The notes under the pieces are model-generated. The model was given only the letters and a program-made list of their open reading frames with translations, made no database searches and was not told the origin of the DNA. Position numbers and translations under genes: made by a program. 64,000 nt of DNA, from NCBI GenBank assembly GCA_947448525.1, contig CANFNV010000002.1, positions 1 to 64,000 of the forward strand, in the 5' to 3' direction. Below, piece by piece: positions 8,032 through 17,826 of the stretch (position 1 is its first letter; every line of letters begins with the position of its first letter). This DNA is from Flavobacteriaceae bacterium (GTDB lineage Bacteria > Bacteroidota > Bacteroidia > Flavobacteriales > Flavobacteriaceae).

Positions 8032-11000
8032 TTATTCATTTTCTCTATCGAAACGTGGAAAACGGTTGTTATAGGAGTTAAATTGGCCTCTATTAGCATT
8101 ATAAAACTCTATATCACCTTCTTTTTTCATCACTTTCAATAAACTTCTATACCGTTCTATTGCTGTTACAATATCGGTTGCCATAAATGTTTGGTCAGAA
8201 GATTTGAATGTGCTGAAATATTTAAGTTCTTCTTTGTATTTGGTCATTAATTTTTTAATCAATTCTCTTGCTTTAACTTTTTCACCAATTTCATAATACC
8301 CTGATGCAAATGGTTCTAGAGTTAAGTAATACCCATAATAATCAATTGGTGTTTTAGCTAAAGCCAAATCGATAACTTTTTTAGCTTTTTGATTTTTCCC
8401 TTCCGCGATTAATTCAGTCATCAATCTTGATAAATTGGTTCGATAAGAAATAGCGTTTCTTCTAGTTTCTGGGTCGTGATAAATTTTTGTGCTTTCGCCA
8501 TTACCCCATTCCCATTTCATGGCAAGATTGTACATTTTTTCGGTATCCAATTGTCCCATATCTGGATAATCATCTTCGTTTACTTTGGTTTTAATAGGCA
8601 CTAATTTATAAACCATTCCATCCATTTGAAGGTAATCTTTCATCCATAAATAATCGTCATCACCAAAACTTCCTGGACTGAAATAGATTGGGCGCTTCCA
8701 ATTGTTGTTGTTTAAAATATCAAACATAATCAATCGGTTTTTGTATAAAGCACCGCCCTTAATATCAATATCTATAAAAGGAACTATAGAGTCATTTTGA
8801 GCTGGATTAACAATCTTACTTGCTATAACAGCTGATTTATCTATTGGGAATCTCACTTTATTGGTTGGAAAGAAATTAAGTCGGTGGCCACTTTGCATTT
8901 CTACTTGCGATAGCGTATCTTCTCTTTTCGCAAAGTTTATAAAGTCTTTAAGTTGCCATCTGCTTTCTACTTTTTTGTTGAAAATTATCGCGTCTCTATT
9001 GTCTGCAACATACAGTTTATGGGCAAATGAAATGGGTAAACCGTCCGATTTATAAGTTTTCATTTTCATTTGATCAATATACCAATCGGTCATTAACAAA
9101 CTGGTATTTACAATTTTTACATCCGTTCTATAACCTTCTATTTCTTGAGCGTACCATAGCGGGAACGTATCATTATCACCAATGGTAAATAGAATTCCGT
9201 TTTGATCGCAAGAAGCAAGGTAGTTTTTTGCCATGGCAATTGCAGTATATCTGCCAGAACGGTCATGGTCATCCCAATTTTGAGAAGCCATTAAAACCGG
9301 AGCCGCTAATAAACATGAAGCAATTACCGCTGGACCTACAATTTTGGAAGCCACTTTTTCTTTAATCATTTCATAAATGGCATAGACACCAAATCCAATC
9401 CAAATGGCAAACACATAGAACGAACCTACTAAAGCATAATCTCTTTCACGTGGTTCAAAAGGCCTTTCATTTAGATAAATTTTTAGGGCTAAACCAGTAA
9501 ATAAGAATAATGCCAATAAAACATAAAAGCTTTTCAAGTCTCTTTGCGCATGATACATCAGTCCAATTAAACCTAAAAAGAAAGGTAAAAAGTAATACAG
9601 GTTTCTGCCTTTGTTATTTAAAATATCCTGTGTTAGATTGTCTTGAGAACCCAAATGAATTTGATCAATAGCCTTGATTCCGCTGAGCCAGTTTCCATCA
9701 AGATTGTCATATCTTCCTTGATTGTCATTTTGTCTTCCAACGAAATTCCAAAGTAAATAACGCCCATACATATAACCAAATTGATATTCGACCATAAAAC
9801 TCAAATTACTCCAAACTGAGGGCTTTTCAACATCTAAATAATCGCCATATGCTTTCAAGAAGGAAACATAGCCATCGTTATCTATTTTCCCAGAAGCATA
9901 GGCTTGTCTAAACTCAGCCACAACATTTGTAAGTTCTTTCTCTTCTGAATAATCTGATTTTATTTTAAATTGTGGCACTCCCGTGAAATTAATATATCCA
10001 GGAATATTGTCGGTACTCCACATTCTTGGTAAAATTGCTTTATGAACGTCATCGGTATTTTGCTCAGCATTTTTGAATTCATTTACAATTTCATATTTGC
10101 CAGTTTTGTCGTTTCTTTCGTAGTTGGGTGATTTATCCAGATACGGATTGTCTGGGTCTAATCCGGCAAATTCATCCGTATATTGAGGTCCATAAAACAA
10201 TGGATTCACGCCATATTGTTCTCTATTATAATAGGCCAAAACTTCAGCAGCATCAGAAGGTTTATTTTCATTAATCGGGGTATTGGCGTTGGCACGAATA
10301 GGCAACATCATCCAAGTTGAAAATCCAATCAAAACAAACAGAATACATAATAATATAGTATTTAATGTGGGATGGTTTTTTGCTCTGGTATAGTGTAATC
10401 CAAAATAAAAAAAGGCAATAATAAAAAGTAATGAAAATATAGTTCCCGAATTAAATGGCAAGCCCATACTGTTTACCATAAAAATTTCTGTTTTTCCGAA
10501 GAAAGCCAATGTATTTGGCAACAAAAGCTTGAATATAAAAAGCAAAACGGCTACAATAATTATGTTCGCTAAGATGAAATTTTTAACCGTAACTTTTTTA
10601 TAATTTTTAAAGAAATATAAAAATCCAATAGATGGAATGGTTAACAGTGCCATGAAGTGCACTCCGAAGGACAAACCAACCACTAAACTTATTAATAGCA
10701 ACCAACGATTTCCTCTTGGTTCGTGCATTTCTTGCTCCCATCGCAGTCCCAACCACAATAATAATGCAATTAATAACATGGCCATAGCATATACTTCGGC
10801 CTCAACAGCATTGAACCAAAAACTATCTGAAAACGAAAAAGCTAAGGCCCCAACAAAGGAACTCCCTAATATTACGATGCTATTGTCTCTGTTGATTTCG
10901 GTGTAAGATGAAATGATTTTCTTCAATAAAATGGTAGAAGACCAAAACATAAATAATATGGTAAAAGCACTTGAAAACACAGACATCATGTTCACCATTA

Positions 11001-11232
11001 ACGCAATGGTTTCTTTACTAGTTGCAAACATAGCAAAAAAGGCACCCAGCATTTGAAATAAAGGGGCTCCAGGCGGATGTCCAACTTCTAATTTTGCAGC
11101 AGTAGCAATATACTCACCACAATCCCAAAAACTCATTGTTGGTTCAACGGTTAAGGTGAACGTAATTAATGCAATTGAAAAAGCGAGCCAACCGGTTATG
11201 TTGTTCCACTTTTTAAAGTCAAATGTTGCCAT
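8032..11232 (-). CDS. DUF2723 multi-membrane glycosyltransferase (TMEM260/GT117-like)
   Basis: A 1066-aa protein. The N-terminal signature TVEPTMSFWDCGEYI followed by VGHPPGAPLFQMLG defines DUF2723, the family that includes animal TMEM260, a protein O-mannosyltransferase (GT117). The acidic residues of the first loop (FWDCGEY) are in place as expected for lipid-linked-sugar transferases. About a dozen hydrophobic helices occupy residues 15-640, interrupted by an extra-cytoplasmic loop near 320-500. The C-terminal 400 residues are soluble. Bacteroidetes are known to O-glycosylate many exported proteins, so a role in exported-protein glycosylation is plausible; donor and acceptor cannot be read from sequence. 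Monocistronic, with its own terminator. Confidence 0.85.
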   Translation of the reverse strand: MATFDFKKWNNITGWLAFSIALITFTLTVEPTMSFWDCGEYIATAAKLEVGHPPGAPLFQMLGAFFAMFATSKETIALMVNMMSVFSSAFTILFMFWSSTILLKKIISSYTEINRDNSIVILGSSFVGALAFSFSDSFWFNAVEAEVYAMAMLLIALLLWLGLRWEQEMHEPRGNRWLLLISLVVGLSFGVHFMALLTIPSIGFLYFFKNYKKVTVKNFILANIIIVAVLLFIFKLLLPNTLAFFGKTEIFMVNSMGLPFNSGTIFSLLFIIAFFYFGLHYTRAKNHPTLNTILLCILFVLIGFSTWMMLPIRANANTPINENKPSDAAEVLAYYNREQYGVNPLFYGPQYTDEFAGLDPDNPYLDKSPNYERNDKTGKYEIVNEFKNAEQNTDDVHKAILPRMWSTDNIPGYINFTGVPQFKIKSDYSEEKELTNVVAEFRQAYASGKIDNDGYVSFLKAYGDYLDVEKPSVWSNLSFMVEYQFGYMYGRYLLWNFVGRQNDNQGRYDNLDGNWLSGIKAIDQIHLGSQDNLTQDILNNKGRNLYYFLPFFLGLIGLMYHAQRDLKSFYVLLALFLFTGLALKIYLNERPFEPRERDYALVGSFYVFAIWIGFGVYAIYEMIKEKVASKIVGPAVIASCLLAAPVLMASQNWDDHDRSGRYTAIAMAKNYLASCDQNGILFTIGDNDTFPLWYAQEIEGYRTDVKIVNTSLLMTDWYIDQMKMKTYKSDGLPISFAHKLYVADNRDAIIFNKKVESRWQLKDFINFAKREDTLSQVEMQSGHRLNFFPTNKVRFPIDKSAVIASKIVNPAQNDSIVPFIDIDIKGGALYKNRLIMFDILNNNNWKRPIYFSPGSFGDDDYLWMKDYLQMDGMVYKLVPIKTKVNEDDYPDMGQLDTEKMYNLAMKWEWGNGESTKIYHDPETRRNAISYRTNLSRLMTELIAEGKNQKAKKVIDLALAKTPIDYYGYYLTLEPFASGYYEIGEKVKARELIKKLMTKYKEELKYFSTFKSSDQTFMATDIVTAIERYRSLLKVMKKEGDIEFYNANRGQFNSYNNRFPRFDRENE

Positions 11233-11383
11233 ATTATGGTATGATGTTAATTTAGTGCAAAGAAACTATTTTTTCGTAATCACATAACAAAAACACTTAA
11301 AAATATCAAGGATTAAAATGATGTTTACGCGATTTAGTTGTTTAAGCAACCAAAAATAATTCGATTTTTTAACAATGCACCCT

Positions 11384-11415
11384 TTTGTGATATCTTTAAC
11401 CTTGATTTAACTTTG
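11384..11415 (+). promoter_or_regulatory. Strong orphan promoter upstream of tRNA-Gln
   Basis: TTTG (11384-11387), 20 bases, then TAACTTTG (11408-11415) is an excellent Bacteroidetes promoter. The next annotated gene is the tRNA 150 bases on, which has its own promoter, so the transcript from this one is unexplained. Confidence 0.6.
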
Positions 11416-11513
11416 AAAATGGGGGAGTTATTTTCTCAAAACATTTATAATCCGGAATTTAATAAACTTAAAACCTGTTTTTAGACGCTTATGGATAAAA
11501 AAGGCGTTAAATG

Positions 11514-11544
11514 TTTGCTTAAAATAAAAAATGTATTAAATTTG
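11514..11544 (+). promoter_or_regulatory. Promoter of tRNA-Gln
   Basis: TTTG (11514-11517), 19 bases, TAAATTTG (11537-11544): a complete -33/-7 pair. The predicted start is about 13 bases before the mature tRNA 5' end. Confidence 0.8.
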
Positions 11545-11563
11545 CACCCGCATTCAAGCTTAT

Positions 11564-11634
11564 TGGTCTATGGTGTAATGGTAACACAACTGTTTTTGGT
11601 GCAGTCTTTCTAGGTTCGAGTCCTAGTAGACCAA
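11564..11634 (+). tRNA. tRNA-Gln (anticodon TTG)
   Basis: The cloverleaf folds completely: acceptor TGGTCTA/TAGACCA, D-stem GTGT/ACAC, anticodon stem ACTGT/GCAGT with loop TTTTGGT (anticodon TTG, glutamine), T-stem CTAGG/CCTAG with loop TTCGAGT, and discriminator A. The gene is 71 bases long. CCA is not encoded and must be added by the CCA-adding enzyme. It is a single-gene unit with its own promoter and terminator. Confidence 0.95.
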
Positions 11635-11640
11635 CAGAAA

Positions 11641-11668
11641 AACTCCTCAATTTCTTGAGGAGTTTTTT
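11641..11668. terminator. Terminator of tRNA-Gln, probably bidirectional
   Basis: A perfect 10-bp stem AACTCCTCAA / TTGAGGAGTT with loop TTTC, followed by TTTT on the plus strand and by TTTTC on the minus strand. It can serve both the tRNA and the convergent S9 peptidase gene. Confidence 0.88.
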
Positions 11669-11710
11669 GTTTTTATTTAGATTTGGATATTCATTTCATA
11701 AAGACTCCAT

Positions 11711-13612
11711 CTACAACGTTTCTTTCAGCCATTTGTAAAATTCACTTTGCCAAACCATTGCGTTTTGTGGTTTTAAAACCCAATGATTTTCTTCTGGAAA
11801 ATACAAAAATCTGGATTTAATTCCGCGTAATTGTGCCGCTTGAAATGCTTCTTGTCCTTGACCAATAGGCACTCTAAAATCGATACCGCCTTGAATAATC
11901 AAAATTGGGGTATTCCATTGATCTACATAATTAATTGGATTGAATGTTGTGTATGATTTTTGAGCTACTTGATTCTCTTTTTCCCAATAGGCACCACCAA
12001 AATCCCAATAGTTGAAGAACACTTCTTCTGTGGTTCCAAACATACTTTGTGTATTAAAAACACCATCATGTGCAATAAAAGTCTTGAATCGATTGTTGTG
12101 TATTCCGGCTAAATAAAACACCGAATATCCACCATAACTAGCTCCAACGCAACCCAAACGACTTTTATCTACGTAAGCTTCTTTGGAAACGTCATCAATT
12201 GCCGAAAGGTAATCGTTCATTACTTGTCCGCCCCAATCTTTAGAAATTTGCTCGTTCCATTCTTGTCCGTGGCCATACATTCCGCGACGGTTTGGTGCCA
12301 CCACAATATACCCTTGCGAAGCCATCAAAGAAAAATTCCAGCGGAATGAATAAAATTGCGTCAACGGACTTTGCGGTCCGCCTTGGCAATATAAAAGCGT
12401 TGGATATTTTTTGGTTTTATCAAAATTTGGAGGCAAAATTACCCAAACGAGCATTTTCTTTCCGTCCGTTGTGGTAACATATCTTCTTTCGTATTTTGGC
12501 AACGAAAGTTTGGCATAACTTTCATCGTTTACTTTAGTCAATTGCAGCCACGTTTTTTTCTTTAAATTATAGGAATACACTTCCAAAGCATGGTTCATGT
12601 CGTTTCTATTCAAAATTGCCGTATCATCTGTAATATCAACAATATCGTGCACATCAAAATCACCCGAAGTTATTTGATTAACAATAATTGCTATTTTGGT
12701 CAATCCCGGAAAATTTACTTCAAATAATTGTTGCGTTCCATCAATTGCGGCAATAAAATAGACTTTTTTACCCTCTTTACTCCATTGGAAACTTTCTACA
12801 GAACCATCCCAATTGGCAGTAAGATTAATTTTCGTTCCGTTAATACTAACAATAATATCATTTTTGTCGGCTTCATAACCATCGCGTTTCATTTGCAACC
12901 ACGTTAGATTTCCTGATGGTGAAAATGCGGGATTGGTATCATAACCCAAATTATCTATGGTAAGATTTTTAGTGATTTTGGTTTCTAGATTGTATTCAAA
13001 TAAATTGGTATTCGTTGAAATCGCATACTCCGTTCCGGCTTTCTTTTTGCAAACATAGATAATGCTCTTGCTGTCGGGCGACCAAATATAATCTTCATCG
13101 CCGCCAAATGGTTTTTGAGGCGCATCAAAATTTTCGCCCTTCATAATGTCTATTGCTGTAGCACCTTCTTTATTTTCTGCATAAAAAACATGGTTATGGG
13201 TGCCATTATTCCAAGTATCCCAATGGCGGTAATCTAAACCGTTATAAATTTGAACCTCCGATTTTTGTAATTCAGGATACACATCTTTACCCAAAATAGT
13301 TTCAGTCTTTACTTCTTGCGTTGATAGAATGTATTTTCCATCTGGTGAAGTATTTTTATCGTTCAGCAAATCTTTAGTGTTCATTACTTCTGTAGCCGTT
13401 CCGCCTGAAATCGGTGTTGTAAAAAATTTACTTGTCGAATTATTGTCTTCCATTACTGGGGTGGACACTTTATAGACAATTGATTTTTTATCTTTTGAAA
13501 TTCCTAAAACAGAAACTCTACCTAACTTCCAAAGTAATTCTGGTGATAAAACTTGTTGCGCTGATGCTGCTATACTCATTGAACTTAAGATTATATAAAA
13601 TATTTTTTTCAT
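11711..13612 (-). CDS. Exported S9-family (prolyl oligopeptidase) peptidase
   Basis: A 633-aa protein with an N-terminal signal peptide (MKKIFYIILSSMSIAASAQ). Residues about 20-370 form a WD40/TolB-like beta-propeller. The C-terminal alpha/beta hydrolase domain (about 380-633) carries the serine nucleophile in GASYGGYS, the aspartate in GGIDFRVP and the histidine in ENHWVLKP. It resembles the acylaminoacyl-peptidase / dipeptidyl-peptidase group, which cleaves short peptides in the periplasm. It is intact and full length. The tRNA-Gln terminator lies just downstream on the opposite strand. Confidence 0.92.
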   Translation of the reverse strand: MKKIFYIILSSMSIAASAQQVLSPELLWKLGRVSVLGISKDKKSIVYKVSTPVMEDNNSTSKFFTTPISGGTATEVMNTKDLLNDKNTSPDGKYILSTQEVKTETILGKDVYPELQKSEVQIYNGLDYRHWDTWNNGTHNHVFYAENKEGATAIDIMKGENFDAPQKPFGGDEDYIWSPDSKSIIYVCKKKAGTEYAISTNTNLFEYNLETKITKNLTIDNLGYDTNPAFSPSGNLTWLQMKRDGYEADKNDIIVSINGTKINLTANWDGSVESFQWSKEGKKVYFIAAIDGTQQLFEVNFPGLTKIAIIVNQITSGDFDVHDIVDITDDTAILNRNDMNHALEVYSYNLKKKTWLQLTKVNDESYAKLSLPKYERRYVTTTDGKKMLVWVILPPNFDKTKKYPTLLYCQGGPQSPLTQFYSFRWNFSLMASQGYIVVAPNRRGMYGHGQEWNEQISKDWGGQVMNDYLSAIDDVSKEAYVDKSRLGCVGASYGGYSVFYLAGIHNNRFKTFIAHDGVFNTQSMFGTTEEVFFNYWDFGGAYWEKENQVAQKSYTTFNPINYVDQWNTPILIIQGGIDFRVPIGQGQEAFQAAQLRGIKSRFLYFPEENHWVLKPQNAMVWQSEFYKWLKETL

Positions 13613-13708
13613 TGTGGTTACTAATTTTTAATAAGTGGTTAAAAGTAGGAAATAATTTTAAATTGGTGCGTGATAAGTTTTTTTCTAATTTAGCAGAAAA
13701 TTGCCTCC

Positions 13709-14821
13709 ATGCAACTGAGTTTTTGGGAAATAAAAAATTGGTTCTCTAAAGTCGATTTCACTATTGTGGGTAGCGGAATTGTTGGGCTTCACTGTGCCTT
13801 AAACTTACGGGAGCGTTTTCCTGAAAGTAAAATTTTGGTTTTAGAAAAAGGAATTTTGCCACAAGGAGCAAGTACAAAAAATGCGGGATTTGCTTGTTTT
13901 GGGAGTTTATCAGAACTCCTTGACGATTTAAAAACCCATTCTGAAGAAGAAATAATTCAGTTGGTTCAAAAACGCTGGAGCGGATTGCAACTGCTTCGAA
14001 AAAGACTTGGTGACTCAGTACTTGATTTCCAACCCTATGGTGGTTATGAATTATTTCTACAAGAGGACGATGCAACTTACAATGAATGTTTGCAGAAACT
14101 TCCGTTTATTAATGAAATTCTGAAACCACTTTTCAAAGCCGATGTTTTTTCGAAAGAAATAGATCGTTTTGCTTTTGAAAACATTAAAGAATATTCCATT
14201 TTCAATCCGTTTGAAGCCCAAATAGATACTGGCAACATGATGCAGGCCTTATTAAAAGAAGCGGTTTCTAAAGATATATTAATTTTAAATCAAGCCAATG
14301 TTTCTTCTTTTACAGATACACCAGATTCTGTTGAAGTGGTTGTAAATGACTATACGTTTCGCACCAATAAATTACTTTTTGCAACCAACGGCTTTGCATC
14401 ACAACTTACAAATAATGAAGTAAAACCCGCTAGAGCGCAAGTTTTAATTACAGAACCAATAGCAAATTTAGACATTAAAGGCACCTTTCATTTAGACAAA
14501 GGGTATTATTATTTCAGAAATTTTGAAAACCGAATTCTTCTTGGTGGAGGCAGAAACTTAGATTTTGAAGGAGAGACCACCACCGAATTAGCACAGACAG
14601 AAAAAATACAAAATAAATTGGAAGACTTGTTAAAAAATGTAATTTTACCAAACCAAGAGTTTGAAATTGCGCACCGATGGAGTGGCATTATGGGAATTGG
14701 AGCACACAAAAACCCGATCGTTTCACAATTATCTGAAAATGTATATTGTGGTGTAAGATTAGGCGGTATGGGAGTTGCAATAGGAAGTTTAATAGGAAAA
14801 GAATTAGCAGAATTACTGTAA
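13709..14821 (+). CDS. FAD-dependent oxidoreductase, DAO family
   Basis: A 370-aa protein of the D-amino-acid-oxidase/glycine-oxidase fold. The dinucleotide-binding motif VGSGIVGLHCALNL (residues 20-33) is followed by LVLEKG, and the family segments GASTKNAGFACFGS and RWSGIMGIGAHKNPIV are present. The KNAGF segment resembles gamma-glutamylputrescine-oxidase-like proteins, but the substrate cannot be assigned. The gene ends TAA and mtgA begins at the very next base, so the two are almost certainly co-translated even though no functional tie is obvious. It diverges from the S9 peptidase gene. Confidence 0.85.
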   Translation: MQLSFWEIKNWFSKVDFTIVGSGIVGLHCALNLRERFPESKILVLEKGILPQGASTKNAGFACFGSLSELLDDLKTHSEEEIIQLVQKRWSGLQLLRKRLGDSVLDFQPYGGYELFLQEDDATYNECLQKLPFINEILKPLFKADVFSKEIDRFAFENIKEYSIFNPFEAQIDTGNMMQALLKEAVSKDILILNQANVSSFTDTPDSVEVVVNDYTFRTNKLLFATNGFASQLTNNEVKPARAQVLITEPIANLDIKGTFHLDKGYYYFRNFENRILLGGGRNLDFEGETTTELAQTEKIQNKLEDLLKNVILPNQEFEIAHRWSGIMGIGAHKNPIVSQLSENVYCGVRLGGMGVAIGSLIGKELAELL

Positions 14822-15547
14822 ATGGCAACAAAAAAGAAAAGCACAAAATCCACCAATAGAACTTTTTTTCAAAAACTAAAAACCTTCATCTGGAAAACCA
14901 TGCTTTGGTTTTTTGGACTTTCAATTCTATTTGTCATCGTTTTTAAATGGGTTCCTGTTCCGTTCACCCCTTTAATGATTACAAGAGTCATTGAACAAAA
15001 AATTGACGGAAAAGAAATGACTTGCAGTCATGATTGGATGGCAATTGAAAATATTTCTCCAAATTTACAAAAAGCAGTTGTTGCCAGTGAAGACGGTAAT
15101 TTTTTAAAGCATAACGGATTTGATTTTAAAGCCATGCAAAAAGCATTTAAAAACAACAATCGCGGAAAAAAACTAAAAGGCGGAAGTACCATATCACAAC
15201 AAACAGCAAAAAATGTTTTTTTATGGCAAGGAAGAAGCTACATTAGAAAAGGATTGGAAGCTTATTTTACTTTTTTAATTGAATTAGTATGGGGAAAAGA
15301 ACGCATCATGGAAGTCTATCTCAATTCTATTGAAATGGGAGATGGGGTTTATGGAGCAGAAGCAGCTTGTCAATATTGGTATAAAACTAGTGCTAAAAGT
15401 CTTACTAAAAATCAAGCGGCAGGCATTGCAGCCATTTTACCCAATCCGAGAAAATTCAAAGCTTCTAACTCTTCCTCTTATATAGAGGGTCGAAAAGGTA
15501 AAATTATTAGAGTTATGAATCATATAGATAGATTAGAATATAAGTAA
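14822..15547 (+). CDS. mtgA: Monofunctional biosynthetic peptidoglycan transglycosylase
   Basis: A 241-aa GT51 glycosyltransferase. A single N-terminal membrane helix (about 25-45) is followed by the catalytic domain: the glutamate motif VVASEDGNFLKHNGFD, the KGGSTISQQTAKN motif, GKERIMEVYLNSIEMGDGVYG, and the ending NPRKFKA. No penicillin-binding domain follows, which defines MtgA rather than a class A PBP. It polymerises lipid II into glycan strands at the periplasmic face. Its start codon directly follows the stop of the FAD oxidoreductase, with no spacer. Confidence 0.95.
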   Translation: MATKKKSTKSTNRTFFQKLKTFIWKTMLWFFGLSILFVIVFKWVPVPFTPLMITRVIEQKIDGKEMTCSHDWMAIENISPNLQKAVVASEDGNFLKHNGFDFKAMQKAFKNNNRGKKLKGGSTISQQTAKNVFLWQGRSYIRKGLEAYFTFLIELVWGKERIMEVYLNSIEMGDGVYGAEAACQYWYKTSAKSLTKNQAAGIAAILPNPRKFKASNSSSYIEGRKGKIIRVMNHIDRLEYK

Positions 15548-15565
15548 ATTTTAACAACAGCTGAA

Positions 15566-17773
15566 TTAAATACTACAATTAATGCCCAATATTATATTTC
15601 TTCCAATATTCGAAATTCCATCAGGTTTTAATCTTGAAAGATGCGAAATGTAGGTTTTATTTAAAAGATTATTTGCGTTTAAATTAAATTCAAAAGTCGT
15701 TTTGCCAAAAGTTATTTTTCCTCCAAAACCAAAATTTACCAAGGCATAATCATTAGACTTTGTTTCAAACTGACCCGGGTTATTTTGATTTAAAATATAT
15801 GCTATATTCAAAATAGCAAAAGTATCTTTTAAATATTTGGTCGATTTGAATTCGGTTTTAATGGAATTGTTCCATTTATTAGCAGGAATTAGCGGCAAAT
15901 TATCTCCTCTTTGCTTCTTGCCTGTTACACTTTCAAAACTAGAAGTAATGTGTAACCAATCTAAAGGATGTGGATGAAAGTGAATTCCAGTTTCTCCTCC
16001 ATACAAAATAGCATTGGCTTGTGTATAATCATATGCATTGAATCCACTAATAATAATTCCATTGGGTGCAATAAAAATATAATTGTTGATGTGATTGTAA
16101 AATCCATTAATAAACAATTCAAAATGGGAATTTCGGTATTCTAAATTCAAATCCATTTGGAAATTTTGCTCGTTTTTCAAATTTACATTCCCAATTTCGT
16201 AGCGGTTGCTTCCTTCATGTATGCCATTAGATGATAGTTCTGCTAAATTGGGGGCTCTAAATCCTGAAGCTACGTTCAATCGAAAAATTAGATTCTTTTT
16301 CAAATTGGTTTTATAACCCAACGACAAATTAAAACTCTGAAACTTTTTGTCAATTGCTTCAAAATAACCTTCCTCACCAAGAATTCCGTATGCAATTGAA
16401 GTTACAGTTCTATTATCATATCGAGCTCCTGCTTGAAATACTTTTTTATTCCATTCATAATTTACACTGCCAAAAACACCAAAATCATTGGTTGTAGCAT
16501 TTGGAATTAAATATATCTTACCCGAGTTTTCATTGGTTTGATGCATCCCTTGCGTTCCTAAAATTGACTCAAACTTTCCGAGTTTAGGCAAATAATATTT
16601 AATATTATAATTGTAGGTTTTCAATTTCATACGCAAATTAGCAACATCACTGTCTTCGAATTCGCTTCTGTTGTTAGAAATATATCCCAAATCGGCATCA
16701 ATCTTCGATTTTTTGAAGAAAATAGTATTGTTTAAACTCAAAATAGTAGCAAAAACTGATTGTTTAGGATAGGTTGTTGACTTGGTAGAAGTTTGTATGG
16801 CTATACCATTTTCTGGAATTCCCAAGTCCAATTGATTGAAATTATAACGCAGCGTAGAAGTGAATTTAGAATTAGAATATCCTAAAGCAGTTTTAATATC
16901 GGTTTCGCTATAACGCGAATTGGTTACTCGATTTCCTTCGGGTACTTTATAATCGGCATGGGTGTTGTAACTTCCACGAGTCAAAAATTTCAAATTTTCT
17001 GAAGAAGTTTTTACTCCAATAGACGAATTACTCCCGTTAGTATTTGAAAATAATTTTTGACTAAAATTACCCTCAATAGTATTTGTTGCCGCAAATTTTT
17101 CGGGATTAAAATACAGCACACCTCCAATAGCATCAGAACCATAAAGCAATGATGCTGGACCTTTTATTACTTCAACGCTTTCCATTCCGGCATCGTTCAA
17201 TCCCAATCCGTGCTCCTCTCCAAATTGTTGATTTTCTAATCGAACTCCTTGTGAATATACTAAAACTCGGTTACCACTTAATCCACGAATTACTGGTTTC
17301 CCGATAGAAGTTCCAGTAGAAACCTGTGAAACTCCCGGAATTGTGGCCAAACCTTCTATTAAAGTTGACGTTCCTTTTTGAGAAAGCGATTTCATGGTTT
17401 GATGTTCCACCTTCATTACGTTTTGCGATTGCACTTTATTAAAAGCTGTAGAAATAATAACTTCATCCATTTGATGGACAGTTTCGTCTAAAACAATATC
17501 CATTTTAATTTCTTTCTGATTAGACAAAAATATCTTGGTTTGTGTTTCAAATCCTAAAGAGGAAAATACCATTTTGAAATTCCCGTTGGGTAAATTAGTG
17601 AAGCTGTATTTTCCGTTTTCGTCAGAAATAGTTTCTTTGTGAAGTTCTGGAATACTGATATTTGCTCCAGAAATTGATTTTTTTTGCTTGTTAAAAATAG
17701 TTCCAATAACTTTGTTTTGCGCATTGACAACTATAGAAATCCCTAGAATTAGGGTTAATAAAAATGATTTCAT
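15566..17773 (-). CDS. TonB-dependent outer-membrane receptor, probably metal uptake
   Basis: A 735-aa protein with a signal peptide (cleavage after ...VVNAQ), a carboxypeptidase-regulatory-like domain (about 20-95, IGTIFNKQKKSISGANI), a plug domain with IPGVSQVSTGTSIGKPVIRG and VIKGPASLLYGSDAIGG, and a 22-strand-type barrel. The plug resembles ZnuD-type metal receptors in length and in its RGLSGNRVLV and QQFGEEHG segments. The upstream gene on the same strand encodes a small His/Cys-rich protein, which supports zinc or copper as substrate. Only 18 bases separate its stop from that of convergent mtgA. Confidence 0.85.
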   Translation of the reverse strand: MKSFLLTLILGISIVVNAQNKVIGTIFNKQKKSISGANISIPELHKETISDENGKYSFTNLPNGNFKMVFSSLGFETQTKIFLSNQKEIKMDIVLDETVHQMDEVIISTAFNKVQSQNVMKVEHQTMKSLSQKGTSTLIEGLATIPGVSQVSTGTSIGKPVIRGLSGNRVLVYSQGVRLENQQFGEEHGLGLNDAGMESVEVIKGPASLLYGSDAIGGVLYFNPEKFAATNTIEGNFSQKLFSNTNGSNSSIGVKTSSENLKFLTRGSYNTHADYKVPEGNRVTNSRYSETDIKTALGYSNSKFTSTLRYNFNQLDLGIPENGIAIQTSTKSTTYPKQSVFATILSLNNTIFFKKSKIDADLGYISNNRSEFEDSDVANLRMKLKTYNYNIKYYLPKLGKFESILGTQGMHQTNENSGKIYLIPNATTNDFGVFGSVNYEWNKKVFQAGARYDNRTVTSIAYGILGEEGYFEAIDKKFQSFNLSLGYKTNLKKNLIFRLNVASGFRAPNLAELSSNGIHEGSNRYEIGNVNLKNEQNFQMDLNLEYRNSHFELFINGFYNHINNYIFIAPNGIIISGFNAYDYTQANAILYGGETGIHFHPHPLDWLHITSSFESVTGKKQRGDNLPLIPANKWNNSIKTEFKSTKYLKDTFAILNIAYILNQNNPGQFETKSNDYALVNFGFGGKITFGKTTFEFNLNANNLLNKTYISHLSRLKPDGISNIGRNIILGINCSI

Positions 17774-17826
17774 TTGAATAATGATTTATTGATAAAAAAT
17801 GTCTGAAATAGATTCAGAAAAATGAT

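Larger units (their letters stand above)
11233..11563. other. Intergenic region before tRNA-Gln with an orphan transcribed-looking segment
   Basis: A 331-base gap. It contains a strong promoter at 11384-11415, a 21-codon ORF opening 4 bases later (ATG 11419, MGELFSQNIYNPEFNKLKTCF, stop 11482-11484), a weak hairpin ACGC/GCGT near 11485-11507, and the tRNA promoter. No protein-family signature is present. It may be a small RNA or the remnant of a lost gene. Confidence 0.4.
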
